Below are positions 1 through 7,546 of a stretch of 48,767 nt of DNA, one piece after another. The notes under the pieces were generated by a model that was not told the origin of the DNA, made no database searches, and saw nothing but the letters and a program-made list of their open reading frames with translations. Within the stretch, counting starts at the first letter, position 1. Every line of letters starts with the position of its first letter. The position numbers and the translations under genes were made by a program. The DNA comes from Spirochaetales bacterium (GTDB lineage: Bacteria > Spirochaetota > Spirochaetia > Sphaerochaetales > Sphaerochaetaceae): NCBI GenBank assembly GCA_017478205.1, contig JAFVDZ010000001.1, positions 1-48,767 of the forward strand. Reading direction: 5' to 3'.

Positions 1-52
1 AACTGAAGAACTGAGGTAGCAGTAGATACCAGACTAAAGAAACTGAAGTTTG

Positions 53-134
53 GGCGATTTCTTCTTGCTGGTTATTTTATCCTGCTCCCATCTGGCGATT
101 TTATCCTGCTGTTTTTGGGTTATTTTCGCCCGCT
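53..134. repeat. Four degenerate 17-bp repeats at left edge of island
   Basis: Four imperfect 17-bp units start at 53, 70, 94 and 118, so the spacing is 17, 24 and 24. The units begin alternately GGCG and GGTT and continue ATTT; units 2 and 3 share ATTTTATCCTGCT exactly. Related sequence with the same 24-bp spacing recurs at 3003-3041 on the other side of the AT-rich gene island. No gene is visible in 1-189. The units could be protein-binding iterons, a decayed minisatellite or part of an element end; the function is unknown. Confidence 0.55.
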
Positions 135-189
135 GCTAATAGTATTGAGGGTTTATGTGTGTTAGTATTTTTATTGGAGGAGAGAGAAA

Positions 190-666
190 ATGCCAGAAAA
201 TACTAACGCAAGAGACACTACAAACACATCTGAAACTCTAGAGACCACTCAGAAGGTGCCAACTGAAGAGGATGAAATTAGAAAAATACTTACAGATAAT
301 AATATGTCAAAGTATATCAATATTTTTGAATCTCAGCATTTGATGTCAAAAGAAATGATTGCTTCATTGACTGATTATGAGTTTGACCAAATAGGAATCA
401 AGTTGATAGGAGATCGTAAGGCTATTCGAAAGCTTTTCCCTGCAGCTCCAATGGAGAAATCTCCTACAACAGCTAATAGTAATAATGCATCTAATACATC
501 ATCAGGCCATAATAGTAAAACTACTAGTACAACAGGAAACACTAACTCTTCAAATCCGCAGACTGTTTATGTACAGCAGGCTGAAAAGAAAGGGAATGGT
601 GTATGGGTTGTTCTTGGGATTCTGCTTTGTGTCCTTGTTGGTTTGATGATTGTCAGTGCTGCTTGA
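190..666 (+). CDS. SAM-domain protein with C-terminal membrane anchor
   Basis: The product is 158 aa. Residues about 27-85 resemble a sterile alpha motif (helices around DNNMSKYINIFESQ, the GIKLIGDRKAIRKL terminal helix), a small helical fold that often self-associates into polymers. Residues 86-132 are a Ser/Thr/Asn/Gln-rich linker. Residues 138-157 form one hydrophobic helix ending two residues before the stop, so the protein looks tail-anchored with its SAM domain in the cytoplasm. A strong GGAGGAG ribosome binding site precedes the ATG. The next gene starts inside its 3' end, suggesting translational coupling. SAM domains are uncommon in bacteria. The fold call comes from pattern recognition only; the role is unknown. 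Confidence 0.7.
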   Translation: MPENTNARDTTNTSETLETTQKVPTEEDEIRKILTDNNMSKYINIFESQHLMSKEMIASLTDYEFDQIGIKLIGDRKAIRKLFPAAPMEKSPTTANSNNASNTSSGHNSKTTSTTGNTNSSNPQTVYVQQAEKKGNGVWVVLGILLCVLVGLMIVSAA

Positions 667-1057
667 TAGGTCATATATATGCCTTCCTCAATTTGATATT
701 GGGTTGGGCATTTATTGTATTCATTATGCATTGAGACTCTTTTATCCGCCTTATCAAGGAACTTTTGCCAGAGGTTTTATTGGGGACCTTGTATGCTTGA
801 TGGTTGTGATTCCTTTTATGGCAAATGCTTCGTTAATTCTGGGCGTTCGTAAAAGACTTTACATAACCATGAAAGAGGTAATTGCATATTGGTTATTGTT
901 CTCTATTGTTTTTGAATATATTTCACCTCAATATCTTAACAGAGGGCAGGGGACTTTTGTTGATGTTGTTGCGTATTTTCTTGGGGGACTAATTCTATAT
1001 TTTTCGCAACCATTCATTATTTGCAAGATAAAAAGTAATATTATTAAATGGAGATAA
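650..1057 (+). CDS. Small polytopic membrane protein, VanZ-like
   Basis: About 135 aa with roughly four hydrophobic segments (near residues 12-30, 42-62, 76-92 and 104-124). The stretch FEYISPQYLNRGQG followed by a D-V-V-A-Y-F-L-G-G segment recalls the E..Q..R..D..N..G signature of VanZ-like proteins, but the match is loose. The start is uncertain: TTG at 650 or GTG at 656 are both possible, neither has a ribosome binding site, and both lie inside the 3' end of the SAM-domain gene, so translation is probably coupled to it. The next gene follows after 4 nt. The function is unknown; it is likely a membrane partner of the preceding protein. Confidence 0.6.
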   Translation: MSVLLDRSYICLPQFDIGLGIYCIHYALRLFYPPYQGTFARGFIGDLVCLMVVIPFMANASLILGVRKRLYITMKEVIAYWLLFSIVFEYISPQYLNRGQGTFVDVVAYFLGGLILYFSQPFIICKIKSNIIKWR

Positions 1058-1061
1058 AACT

Positions 1062-1286
1062 ATGAAGACGCTTGTAATTATTTTACTTGTAATTGTTGGT
1101 ATCATTATTGGACTGTGGTGCTATGGTTATTACTGTGCATATTCGGATGTTGAATTTGGGACAAGTTTGCTTGTCCTTGGAATTAAGCTTCAGTCAATGA
1201 ATCCAATCTCAAGAAAAGGGTATGTGCATTACTTAGTAAATAATACAGATTTTGAGAGTCGAGTAAATGATCTTAGGTCTTTCTAG
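1062..1286 (+). CDS. Small membrane-anchored protein, unknown function
   Basis: 74 aa. The first 24 residues are a hydrophobic helix rich in Ile, Leu and Val after MKT, either a membrane anchor or an uncleaved signal. The remaining 50 residues are polar with Tyr and Ser (around SMNPISRKGYVHYLVNN). A GGAGAT ribosome binding site lies 6 nt before the ATG, within the end of the upstream gene. Four-nt spacing places it in one transcript with the two genes before it. I do not recognise a family. Confidence 0.6.
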   Translation: MKTLVIILLVIVGIIIGLWCYGYYCAYSDVEFGTSLLVLGIKLQSMNPISRKGYVHYLVNNTDFESRVNDLRSF

Positions 1287-1301
1287 AAAAATGTTCCTAG
1301 C

Positions 1302-1637
1302 ATGATGTATATAAATGATGTAGGGGTAGAAGTAGCAAGTCTATTTCTACCTTTTTGTTTTGAAGTCCCAATGAAGAAAAATGACCATTTGGAGTGTACT
1401 TCAATTAGATCTAGAAAAAAAACCTATTTGCATTATTTTAAGATAGACTTTGTCGAGATTTGTGCTTTCCTTGCATATTTATATATGGAGATTAACGATA
1501 TGGAGGGGATTGCTTTTGATGTATTGTTGCACGCTGAAAATGGGGATTATTGCAATGTTGATCCAAATAGTGAGGAAGCTTTATATGCTGTGAAACAAGT
1601 CCAGAAGATTCCCATGTTTGTAAAAAGAAACAGATAA
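1302..1637 (+). CDS. Hypothetical protein, 111 aa
   Basis: Unrecognised 111-aa product, mixed in composition and without a convincing membrane segment or signal peptide, although residues 11-22 are hydrophobic. It follows the previous gene by 15 nt on the same strand and is AT-rich like the rest of the island. There is no clear ribosome binding site; two adjacent ATGs (1302 and 1305) are possible starts and an ATG at 1371 is a later alternative. Residues around DMEGIAFDVLLHAENG may form a small alpha/beta core. It may be a soluble member of the island operon. Coding status is moderately secure because the frame is open and neighbouring genes are closely spaced. Confidence 0.45.
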   Translation: MMYINDVGVEVASLFLPFCFEVPMKKNDHLECTSIRSRKKTYLHYFKIDFVEICAFLAYLYMEINDMEGIAFDVLLHAENGDYCNVDPNSEEALYAVKQVQKIPMFVKRNR

Positions 1638-1707
1638 TTATTTCAAGAAATTATATAAGCCAGGAGAGTTCTTTTTATAATAATAGTGTTTCTATTGTTA
1701 AAGTGGT

Positions 1708-1767
1708 CTCAATTAATTGAGGAAGTGGTTGAATACCATAATTATAGATATTAACTCGTAGTTAATA
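1708..1767. promoter_or_regulatory. Two palindromes upstream of the 179-aa gene
   Basis: The gap 1638-1815 holds two perfect inverted repeats: CTCAATTAATTGAG at 1708-1721, and TATTAACT, 3 nt, AGTTAATA at 1749-1767. Neither is followed by a T-run, so they look more like operator sites than terminators. No confident promoter hexamers could be assigned. The rest of the gap is AT-rich without visible features. Confidence 0.4.
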
Positions 1768-1815
1768 ATATAGAGAGAGTAAAAATATATTATTTATAAA
1801 AAAGGAAGGATTTGT

Positions 1816-2355
1816 ATGGGATGGTTTTTTAACAAAAACAAGTCAAGTAAGCCTGTGGATTCTAAAATGATAGTTGATGCATCTAATAAGATTAATGTGC
1901 AGGTTCAAGGTGGCTTGAAAATGATTGCTACTATGACCGAAACATCAACCCCAAAAACCTTTGGTTATTATCATTTGGAAATGGTTTGTGTTTTCCTAGG
2001 CTTGCATGCGAGTTGCAAAACTGGTTTTTATGCTAGAAGGGGCATATCACCATCAGAACAACCATTGGTTGAGGATTATTTTCTTGAAAAAAGCCAATGT
2101 GGGGATGTGGAAAAAAGATATATTAAATCACAAATTGAGTTTTATATGAAACTTGGTTCTATTGATGCAATATTAGATGAAAGTCTTGAGAGAGTTAGAT
2201 ATGTTTTAAAAAATGGTCATAGTTATACTTTCGGACAATTTGCATCTGCTGGACCTCTTAATCTTGATATTTTTTCAAATGACTTTCAGGCTGAGTATTT
2301 GTTGACATCTAAATATCATAATTGCATTAAGATGGGATTAGATAGAATTAAGTAA
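1816..2355 (+). CDS. Hypothetical protein, 179 aa
   Basis: 179 aa, unrecognised. It begins with a basic, Trp/Phe-containing start (MGWFFNKNKSSK) that could touch the membrane. A central hydrophobic stretch near residues 54-66 (LEMVCVFLGLHA) is followed by a mixed helical region. A strong AAGGAAGGA ribosome binding site supports the ATG. It is separated from the genes before it by a 178-bp gap with two palindromes, so it may start a second transcript, with the 45-aa and 127-aa genes following closely. No catalytic motif is evident. Confidence 0.6.
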   Translation: MGWFFNKNKSSKPVDSKMIVDASNKINVQVQGGLKMIATMTETSTPKTFGYYHLEMVCVFLGLHASCKTGFYARRGISPSEQPLVEDYFLEKSQCGDVEKRYIKSQIEFYMKLGSIDAILDESLERVRYVLKNGHSYTFGQFASAGPLNLDIFSNDFQAEYLLTSKYHNCIKMGLDRIK

Positions 2356-2375
2356 TTATATATTAAGGGGGTTGT

Positions 2376-2513
2376 ATGATTGTTGGGTTTATTATTGGTA
2401 TAATTGTAGGCCTAATTTGTATGGCATTGTTCGGTGGTAATTGGTGGATTGGATTTATAGCCTTTGGAATAGTTTTAGGCTTGTATTCTTATATTAAAGC
2501 ATTAAATAAATAG
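2376..2513 (+). CDS. 45-aa hydrophobic miniprotein
   Basis: Short frame starting at ATG 2376, preceded by AAGGGGG 6 nt upstream, and ending with TAG 2511-2513. The product is almost wholly hydrophobic: two Ile/Leu/Gly-rich segments (about 2-19 and 24-39) separated by GGNWW, with a polar KALNK tail. It sits 20 nt after the 179-aa gene and 8 nt before the 127-aa gene, so it is probably co-translated. The good ribosome binding site and tight spacing support it as real. Small two-helix membrane proteins occur as toxins, assembly factors and regulators; nothing here decides between these. Confidence 0.55.
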   Translation: MIVGFIIGIIVGLICMALFGGNWWIGFIAFGIVLGLYSYIKALNK

Positions 2514-2521
2514 GGCGTGAT

Positions 2522-2905
2522 ATGTCTTTTTCCCAAACATTAAGAGAAAATCATATGAGAAAGATTGCTAGAAGAACTGTTGCTGATGCAAAGAAAGAGT
2601 ATCAAAAGGCAATAATGCGAGGACTCGACCCTGTTGCATGCATTAGAAAAAAATTCTTTCCAACATTAGATATCTATACAATGCCTATAGAGGCAAGGAA
2701 AGTTGTATATTCAATTGAGGGCCTTTGTTTGGCAATAGCTTTTTCTCTATCTTTTACCAATCTAAGTTCTGATGAAAAATCATTCCAAGCACAAACAGTT
2801 GCAACAGAGTTAATGCTTTGGCAGGGATTTATGATAGATGAAGATAATTGGAATAGTGCTCTACAAGCCCTTGGAATTGGAATATATGATAATAATTGGT
2901 TTTAA
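2522..2905 (+). CDS. Hypothetical protein, 127 aa
   Basis: 127 aa, predicted mostly helical and soluble. The N-terminal 30 residues are basic and helical (ENHMRKIARRTVADAKKEYQ). A Met/Leu/Phe-rich helix around residues 62-78 (IEGLCLAIAFSLSF) may be buried. AGGG 8-11 nt before the ATG is a plausible ribosome binding site. It is the last gene of the AT-rich island, 8 nt after the 45-aa gene. No family was recognised. Confidence 0.55.
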   Translation: MSFSQTLRENHMRKIARRTVADAKKEYQKAIMRGLDPVACIRKKFFPTLDIYTMPIEARKVVYSIEGLCLAIAFSLSFTNLSSDEKSFQAQTVATELMLWQGFMIDEDNWNSALQALGIGIYDNNWF

Positions 2906-3002
2906 TAAGCGAATTGTTTGGATATAAATTTTTCTAATAGTGATTAACTAAAATAACATTCTAAATTCAAATATAGAGTTCTATATCTGTTCTAGTGTTA
3001 GA

Positions 3003-3041
3003 GTCAGTTGATTTTTTTCCCATGCAGTCAGGTGATTTTTT
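3003..3041. repeat. Pair of 15-bp repeats, 24-bp period, right edge of island
   Basis: GTCAG(T/G)TGATTTTTT occurs at 3003-3017 and again at 3027-3041, a spacing of exactly 24 bp. The unit resembles the left-edge repeats (CTGG..ATTTT..) and has the same period, so the gene island is bracketed by related repeats. A separate palindrome, ATATAGA, 2 nt, TCTATAT, lies at 2971-2986. The remainder of 2906-3050 is AT-rich with no gene. Confidence 0.5.
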
Positions 3042-3050
3042 ATCAAATTC

Positions 3051-3078
3051 TTGGGGCTTCTGCATGATTTGATATAAT
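3051..3078 (+). promoter_or_regulatory. Extended -10 promoter for asd
   Basis: TTGGGG at 3051-3056, a 16-bp spacer and a perfect TATAAT at 3073-3078, with TG one base upstream of the -10 (extended -10). Transcription would start near 3085, leaving a leader of about 150 nt. The leader holds two small hairpins (AAGTA/TACTT at 3176-3191 and AACTCA/TGAGTT at 3202-3219), the second just before the ribosome binding site. No known riboswitch was recognised. Confidence 0.65.
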
Positions 3079-3235
3079 TAAGTTATTATTTAAACAAAAT
3101 GTTAGTAATTTTGAATCAATCTGAAACAAAATGTAAAAATTCTAACAATATTTTTAAAACCTATTGCATAAACTTAAGTATTTGGGTACTTTTTCGCTTG
3201 CAACTCAAAAAAATGAGTTCAAAAAAGGACAGACT

Positions 3236-4252
3236 ATGGAAAAGATCAAAGTTGCAGTCATGGGCGCAACCGGCGCCGTGGGTCAGGTTTTCATGTGGAT
3301 GCTTGCCGACCATCCTTGGTTCGACCTTGCATATCCTATTGCAAGCGATTCTAGAATTGGAAAGACCTATGCATCTCAGGTCCATTGGGTTATCCCAGTT
3401 GAGATGCCAGAGGCTATCAAGGAAAAGACGCTCAAGAAGCTCGATGCCGATCAGATGAAGGCAGAGGGTATTCAGATTGTCTTCTCTGGTCTTCCAGCTG
3501 ATATCGCAAACGATGTAGAGCCAATGCTTCGTTCAAAGGGCTTCTATGTATTTTCTAATGCAGCAAGCATGAGATACGACAAGGATGTTCCTATCCTTAT
3601 CCCAGAAGCAAACCACGAACAGCTTTCTCTTATCGAAGAGCAGGGTTATCCAAATGGAGGATTTGTTGTAACCAATGCAAACTGTTCTACAACAGGTCTT
3701 GCAATGGCACTTGCTCCACTCAAGAAGTTCGGTATCAAGACAATTCATGTCAGCACCTATCAGGCAGTATCTGGAGCAGGTTATCCAGGTCTCTCAACAC
3801 TTGATATCTTCGGTACCTGTATTCCATACATCGGTAAGGAAGAGGAGAAGATCGACAAGGAGATCAAGAAGATTCTCTCTATCAATCCTGAAGTCTACCC
3901 ATTCACAGTCAGAGTTCCTGTCATCGTAGGACACCTCGAGACAGTATGGCTTGACCTTGAAAAGGATGTAGAGCCAGAGGATGTAATCCAGGCATGGAAA
4001 GATTTCAAGGAATGCTCAGACCTTCCTTCAACTCCAGCACAGCCAGTTGTCTACTGTGAAGATCCTACAATGCCACAGCAGAAGCTTGCATTCTGGGGAA
4101 AGCCACAGGGTATGGTCACATACACTGGAAGATGCAAGAAGAAGGATGGAAAGATTGGCTTTGTCCTGATGATCAACAATATCGTCAAGGGTGCAGCTGG
4201 TGGTTCGATCCAGAACGCAGAAGCATTTGTTTCCAAGTATATGAATAAGTAA
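3236..4252 (+). CDS. asd: Aspartate-semialdehyde dehydrogenase
   Basis: Cytoplasmic enzyme converting aspartyl phosphate to aspartate semialdehyde with NADPH, the branch-point step toward lysine/diaminopimelate, threonine and methionine. The 338-aa product has the N-terminal nucleotide-binding motif GATGAVG (10-16), the catalytic Cys150 in NANCSTTGL and the active-site His233 in RVPVIVGHLETV. The sequence resembles the archaeal/fungal-type branch rather than the E. coli type, judging from GYPGLSTLD and GAAGGS near the end. The frame extends upstream, but ATG 3236 is chosen because AAGGA precedes it and a homologous N-terminus begins there. It is monocistronic, with its own promoter and terminator. 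Confidence 0.95.
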   Translation: MEKIKVAVMGATGAVGQVFMWMLADHPWFDLAYPIASDSRIGKTYASQVHWVIPVEMPEAIKEKTLKKLDADQMKAEGIQIVFSGLPADIANDVEPMLRSKGFYVFSNAASMRYDKDVPILIPEANHEQLSLIEEQGYPNGGFVVTNANCSTTGLAMALAPLKKFGIKTIHVSTYQAVSGAGYPGLSTLDIFGTCIPYIGKEEEKIDKEIKKILSINPEVYPFTVRVPVIVGHLETVWLDLEKDVEPEDVIQAWKDFKECSDLPSTPAQPVVYCEDPTMPQQKLAFWGKPQGMVTYTGRCKKKDGKIGFVLMINNIVKGAAGGSIQNAEAFVSKYMNK

Positions 4253-4283
4253 TTGGTAATATCTTACAGGAATTACATATTTT

Positions 4284-4316
4284 GGGGGACTACAGAGATG
4301 TAGCCCCTTATTTTTT
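4284..4316 (+). terminator. Rho-independent terminator after asd
   Basis: A stem of GGGG plus CTACA pairs with TGTAG plus CCCC (2-nt bulge, short loop) and is followed by TTATTTTTT. The T-run lies only on the + side, so it serves asd rather than the convergent U32 gene. Confidence 0.85.
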
Positions 4317-4319
4317 ACA

Positions 4320-6353
4320 TCAGTTATCCCTTTCTACAACTGTGATGCAGTTTCTTACCTTCACTGTGAAGTTTTCATCCATCTGTTTGATATGGAAGTC
4401 TTCTTTTTGAGGACAAGCAGTACAAGATAGACCCATAGCATCATGCCGATAGCAGGTTCGGGAGATGAAAACGGGAGGATTGAATGACAGGACTGTTGGC
4501 TCAAATGGCCAGGGGCCTGATTTTTCTCCTCTCTCGAACCAAAGATATCCACCGATCAGATTTGGCACTTCTCTAAACAGCTCTTCTGCTGAAAACCTGT
4601 TAGAAAGGTATAGAAAGACATCGATGAAGTAATCGTATTCAGGATGTGCTTTTGCAAAGCGGACCTGAGAGATATTATTCAGGCCGATTGTTACATTCTC
4701 ATATCCTCTGACAGAATCGAGCATGGTGCTAAAGAGATTTTCCTCCTGGAATGTGATTGGAGGGAAAGTAAAGTAATTCCTGTTGTCGATCATGGTACTT
4801 TCAAAGGACCATGGGAGGTCCTTGGAAAGGAGCTTTCTATCAGGAAGTGTTATGCTTTCAAACTCTTTCTTTGTCTCGTCAATTACAGGTCTCTTGATTT
4901 CAATTTCATCAAGCTGAGAGTAGAACTCTCTCCTGAAGTCCTTCATGATCGAAGGCGGGAGGAAAGGGTACTTGAGGCCTGAATTGTTTATGAACTCAAG
5001 GTTTTTGAGTGTATATCTACTGTCTCCAGATTCAGAGAAGTGCTTGGTCAATACTTCATCAACATCAAGTTGTTTCTTTGCTTCCTGAAGAGCGATGCTT
5101 CTTTTAACTCTCTTGGATAGGGCTTCTGCTACTATCTCATCTTTATTCAGTGTGATCTTGATATCGACAGGCTTTCTGAAAAGAGGAATCTGGACAGAAG
5201 GTGTCTTTTCTCTTCTCGTTGAGTCTGAAATCTTGTAAAGCATAAGCCCTGTTAGGTTTTCATCGCATTCAAGACGCAGTGTCACTGTGTTCCCGACAGC
5301 TTTCAGGATGTTTGCAGAGAACTTGTTTGAAAGAGGAAGACCAAAGCGATCTGATGTAAAGTATTGTAGACCGTCATGGTTCTCTATCTTCACTTTGCTA
5401 TTGATGGTAATGGAATTGGGTGTCTGCCTTATGATGTTGCCACACAGTGCACCCATATGGCCTGGATAGCTTCCTGAAAGCAATGATGGACGATTCTTCC
5501 TATAGTCAAAGTAGCCATTTCCATGCTTTCTTGAAAAACTTGTAGTGATATCGAGTTCACTTTGAGGATCTATTCTTCCTTCATCGAGGATAGTTCTGTA
5601 ATAACGGGTGACAGCTGCAACATATTCAGGACTCTTCAGCCTTCCTTCTATCTTTGCACTGTCTATACCGATTTCATTGAGCTTGATCAGTTCATCTTTG
5701 ACACGTAAATCCTCAAGTGAGAAGAAGTAGCCTCTTTCACCTGTGCTCCTGTCCTCGAACCAACTTCTGCATATCTGTGCACATTCTCCACCATTTGCAC
5801 TTCTTCCGCACTTTAGGAACGAAGCTGAGCAGAGTCCTGAAAAACCATAGCAGAGTGCACCATGGATGAAGGCTTTGAGTTCGATATCAGGGCATGCTTT
5901 CCTGATCTTCTCGATCTCCTTCAGACTCAGCTCTCTTGATAGAACGACGCGCTCAAAGCCAAGGTCCTGAAGTTCCTTTACTCCTTCGATAGTGTGAACC
6001 GCCAATTGAGTCGACCCATGGATAGGAAGAGAGGAAAAGTATTTTCTCATTATCCTTGCAAGTCCAAGGTCCTGAATAATCACACCATCACAGCCATAGA
6101 ATGAAAGCATTGAAAGAAGATCGATACAGCTATCCATACTCTTATCATCAATAAGAGTGTTTACAGTTACATATATCTTCTTTCCATTCTTCAGAGCATA
6201 CGATTTGATCTTGGAAAGATCTTCTTCTGAGAAGTTCACTGCACCTTTTCGGGCAGAGAACTCCTTCAAACCAAAGTAGACGGCGTCAGCGCCGTAGCTG
6301 AAGGCTGTGAGTGCAGTTTCTAAACTGCCTGCGGGTAATGCTAATTCTATCAT
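4320..6353 (-). CDS. U32 peptidase-family protein (RlhA/TrhP-like)
   Basis: 677 aa. The N-terminal TIM-barrel-like region has LALPAGSLETALTAFSYGADAVYFG, and the U32 signature around 158-196 (KAFIHGALCYGFSGLC then NGGECAQICR) supplies Cys168, 175, 182, 191 and 195, probable iron-sulfur ligands. Family members RlhA and TrhP install 5-hydroxycytidine in 23S rRNA or 5-hydroxyuridine in tRNA using prephenate-derived chemistry; the length and long C-terminal extension are closer to RlhA (about 650 aa). A second Cys group (CTACP) lies near the C-terminus. The ATG has no ribosome binding site and sits 9 nt after a -10 hexamer, so the mRNA may be leaderless. The exact substrate cannot be read from sequence. 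Confidence 0.85.
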   Translation of the reverse strand: MIELALPAGSLETALTAFSYGADAVYFGLKEFSARKGAVNFSEEDLSKIKSYALKNGKKIYVTVNTLIDDKSMDSCIDLLSMLSFYGCDGVIIQDLGLARIMRKYFSSLPIHGSTQLAVHTIEGVKELQDLGFERVVLSRELSLKEIEKIRKACPDIELKAFIHGALCYGFSGLCSASFLKCGRSANGGECAQICRSWFEDRSTGERGYFFSLEDLRVKDELIKLNEIGIDSAKIEGRLKSPEYVAAVTRYYRTILDEGRIDPQSELDITTSFSRKHGNGYFDYRKNRPSLLSGSYPGHMGALCGNIIRQTPNSITINSKVKIENHDGLQYFTSDRFGLPLSNKFSANILKAVGNTVTLRLECDENLTGLMLYKISDSTRREKTPSVQIPLFRKPVDIKITLNKDEIVAEALSKRVKRSIALQEAKKQLDVDEVLTKHFSESGDSRYTLKNLEFINNSGLKYPFLPPSIMKDFRREFYSQLDEIEIKRPVIDETKKEFESITLPDRKLLSKDLPWSFESTMIDNRNYFTFPPITFQEENLFSTMLDSVRGYENVTIGLNNISQVRFAKAHPEYDYFIDVFLYLSNRFSAEELFREVPNLIGGYLWFERGEKSGPWPFEPTVLSFNPPVFISRTCYRHDAMGLSCTACPQKEDFHIKQMDENFTVKVRNCITVVERDN

Positions 6354-6362
6354 GCGGTTGAC

Positions 6363-6391
6363 AATATATTATTTGTTTCCTTCTCTTTCAA
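6363..6391 (-). promoter_or_regulatory. Promoter of U32 gene, probably leaderless
   Basis: On the minus strand: TTGAAA (6386-6391), a 17-bp spacer, TATATT (6363-6368), then 9 nt to the ATG at 6353. The start point would lie within a few bases of the start codon, leaving no room for a Shine-Dalgarno. Confidence 0.7.
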
Positions 6392-6496
6392 TAGTAGTCA
6401 ATGTTGATACCCATGCTTAGAAAAACTTCTCATGGATATATCAGGAAGCAAATTGTTTGTTTCCATTTTGCTCTTCGTATCATATCATTATTTTCT

Positions 6497-7438
6497 ATGA
6501 GCCAGACAGAGAGAATTAGCTTCATTGGAAGAACCTGTGTTGAAAGAGGCGGGGTGAGCTTAAAGGAAATTGCCTCACAGTTCGGAGTTACTGAGAGAAC
6601 CGCAGGCAGAGATATCGAGTATATGCGAGATAGAATGGAGGCTCCGATTGTCTTCAATCGAAAGAATCATCGCTACGAGCTTACAAAGCCCTGGGGAGAC
6701 TATATCAACATCGAAGAGAGGATGATCATTCTCTCAGCTTATATGAATTCGCTTCTAGATACCATTCCTCTTGATTCGACAATCAATGATGACCTGAAGA
6801 AGACAATTGCTGATGGCATGAGCTTAAAGGGTAGGAGAGTTGTCGAGAAGGTCGAGTACAGAGCTCAATCTATCGACCTACCTGACTATTCTGTCTTCAG
6901 GGCTGTAACAGAAGCAATTTCTCGAAACTGTGCACTCCGTATCTCATATAGCAACATCAAGGATGAATATAGTGAAGATAGAATCATAGAGCCGATCAGG
7001 CTCATAAACTACAGCACAACCTGGTATATCGTTGCTTTTGACCACAAGAGGAATGCTCTAAGGAGCTTCCATCTTTCCAGAGTAGAGAGTATAGAACTTG
7101 AAAAGAAGGTGGAGATAAGGAATATACCAGCAAGTGAACTGAACAAATTCCTGTACAGTTCATTTGGCATCTTCTTTGGCAAAGAAAGTCAGCTTTGCAC
7201 CATTCACTTTACAGGAATTGCTGCAAAGGTTGTTTCCTCTCAAGTTTGGCACAAGGATCAGAAGATGACAAAGAATGAGGATGGCTCTGTTGATTTGATC
7301 GTCCCTGCAAGTAACTATGAGGAGTTGATCAACCGAACCCTTTCCTTCAGGGGAGAGGCTAAGCCTGTTGCTCCTGAAAAGTTTGTTTCAAAATATAATG
7401 ACATTGTAGAGCAGATGTATTTAGCGTTGCGTAAGTAA
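6497..7438 (+). CDS. WYL-domain HTH transcriptional regulator
   Basis: 313 aa from ATG 6497. The N-terminus is a winged helix (VSLKEIASQFGVTERTAGRDIEYM). The central-to-C-terminal part matches the WYL ligand-binding domain: INYSTTWYIVAFDHKRNALRSFHLSRVESI, where TWYIVAF is the WYL-equivalent strand, followed by the WCX-like C-terminal extension. The frame is open upstream to 6401, but TATCAT ending 8 nt before ATG 6497, with TTTCCA 17 bp further up, suggests leaderless expression from here. WYL regulators often sense DNA damage or nucleic-acid ligands (PafBC, BrxR). A palindromic operator lies 45 bp after the stop, in front of the next genes, so this protein is a candidate ligand for it; that link is inference. 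Confidence 0.85.
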   Translation: MSQTERISFIGRTCVERGGVSLKEIASQFGVTERTAGRDIEYMRDRMEAPIVFNRKNHRYELTKPWGDYINIEERMIILSAYMNSLLDTIPLDSTINDDLKKTIADGMSLKGRRVVEKVEYRAQSIDLPDYSVFRAVTEAISRNCALRISYSNIKDEYSEDRIIEPIRLINYSTTWYIVAFDHKRNALRSFHLSRVESIELEKKVEIRNIPASELNKFLYSSFGIFFGKESQLCTIHFTGIAAKVVSSQVWHKDQKMTKNEDGSVDLIVPASNYEELINRTLSFRGEAKPVAPEKFVSKYNDIVEQMYLALRK

Positions 7439-7482
7439 GAAGGAAAAGAGCAAAAAAAGTAGAAAAAAAGTGGGAAAATTTT

Positions 7483-7508
7483 TTACTACGACATTATATG
7501 TCCTAGTA
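7483..7508. promoter_or_regulatory. Palindromic operator, copy A
   Basis: 26-bp near-palindrome with arms CTACGACA and TGTCCTAG around 5 nt. It matches the site at 34626-34651 at 22 of 26 positions. It ends 38 bp before the ATG of the 76-aa gene; a -10-like TTATAT lies at its centre, which would suit a repressor. Confidence 0.7.
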
Positions 7509-7546
7509 AAGGTGCCATTCTTGTCTTATCAAAGGAGATAAGACAC

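Noticed and set aside
53-134. CRISPR array
   Set aside because: Only four divergent 17-bp units with 0-7 bp between them; no spacer-sized gaps and no cas genes.
190-2905. Integron cassette array
   Set aside because: Small same-strand unknown genes suggested it, but several genes abut or overlap with no room for attC sites, and no GTTRRRY/RYYYAAC pairs were seen between them.
3079-3235. Lysine riboswitch in the asd leader
   Set aside because: The leader is long enough to raise the idea, but only two short AT-rich hairpins are visible and none of the conserved lysine-aptamer elements.
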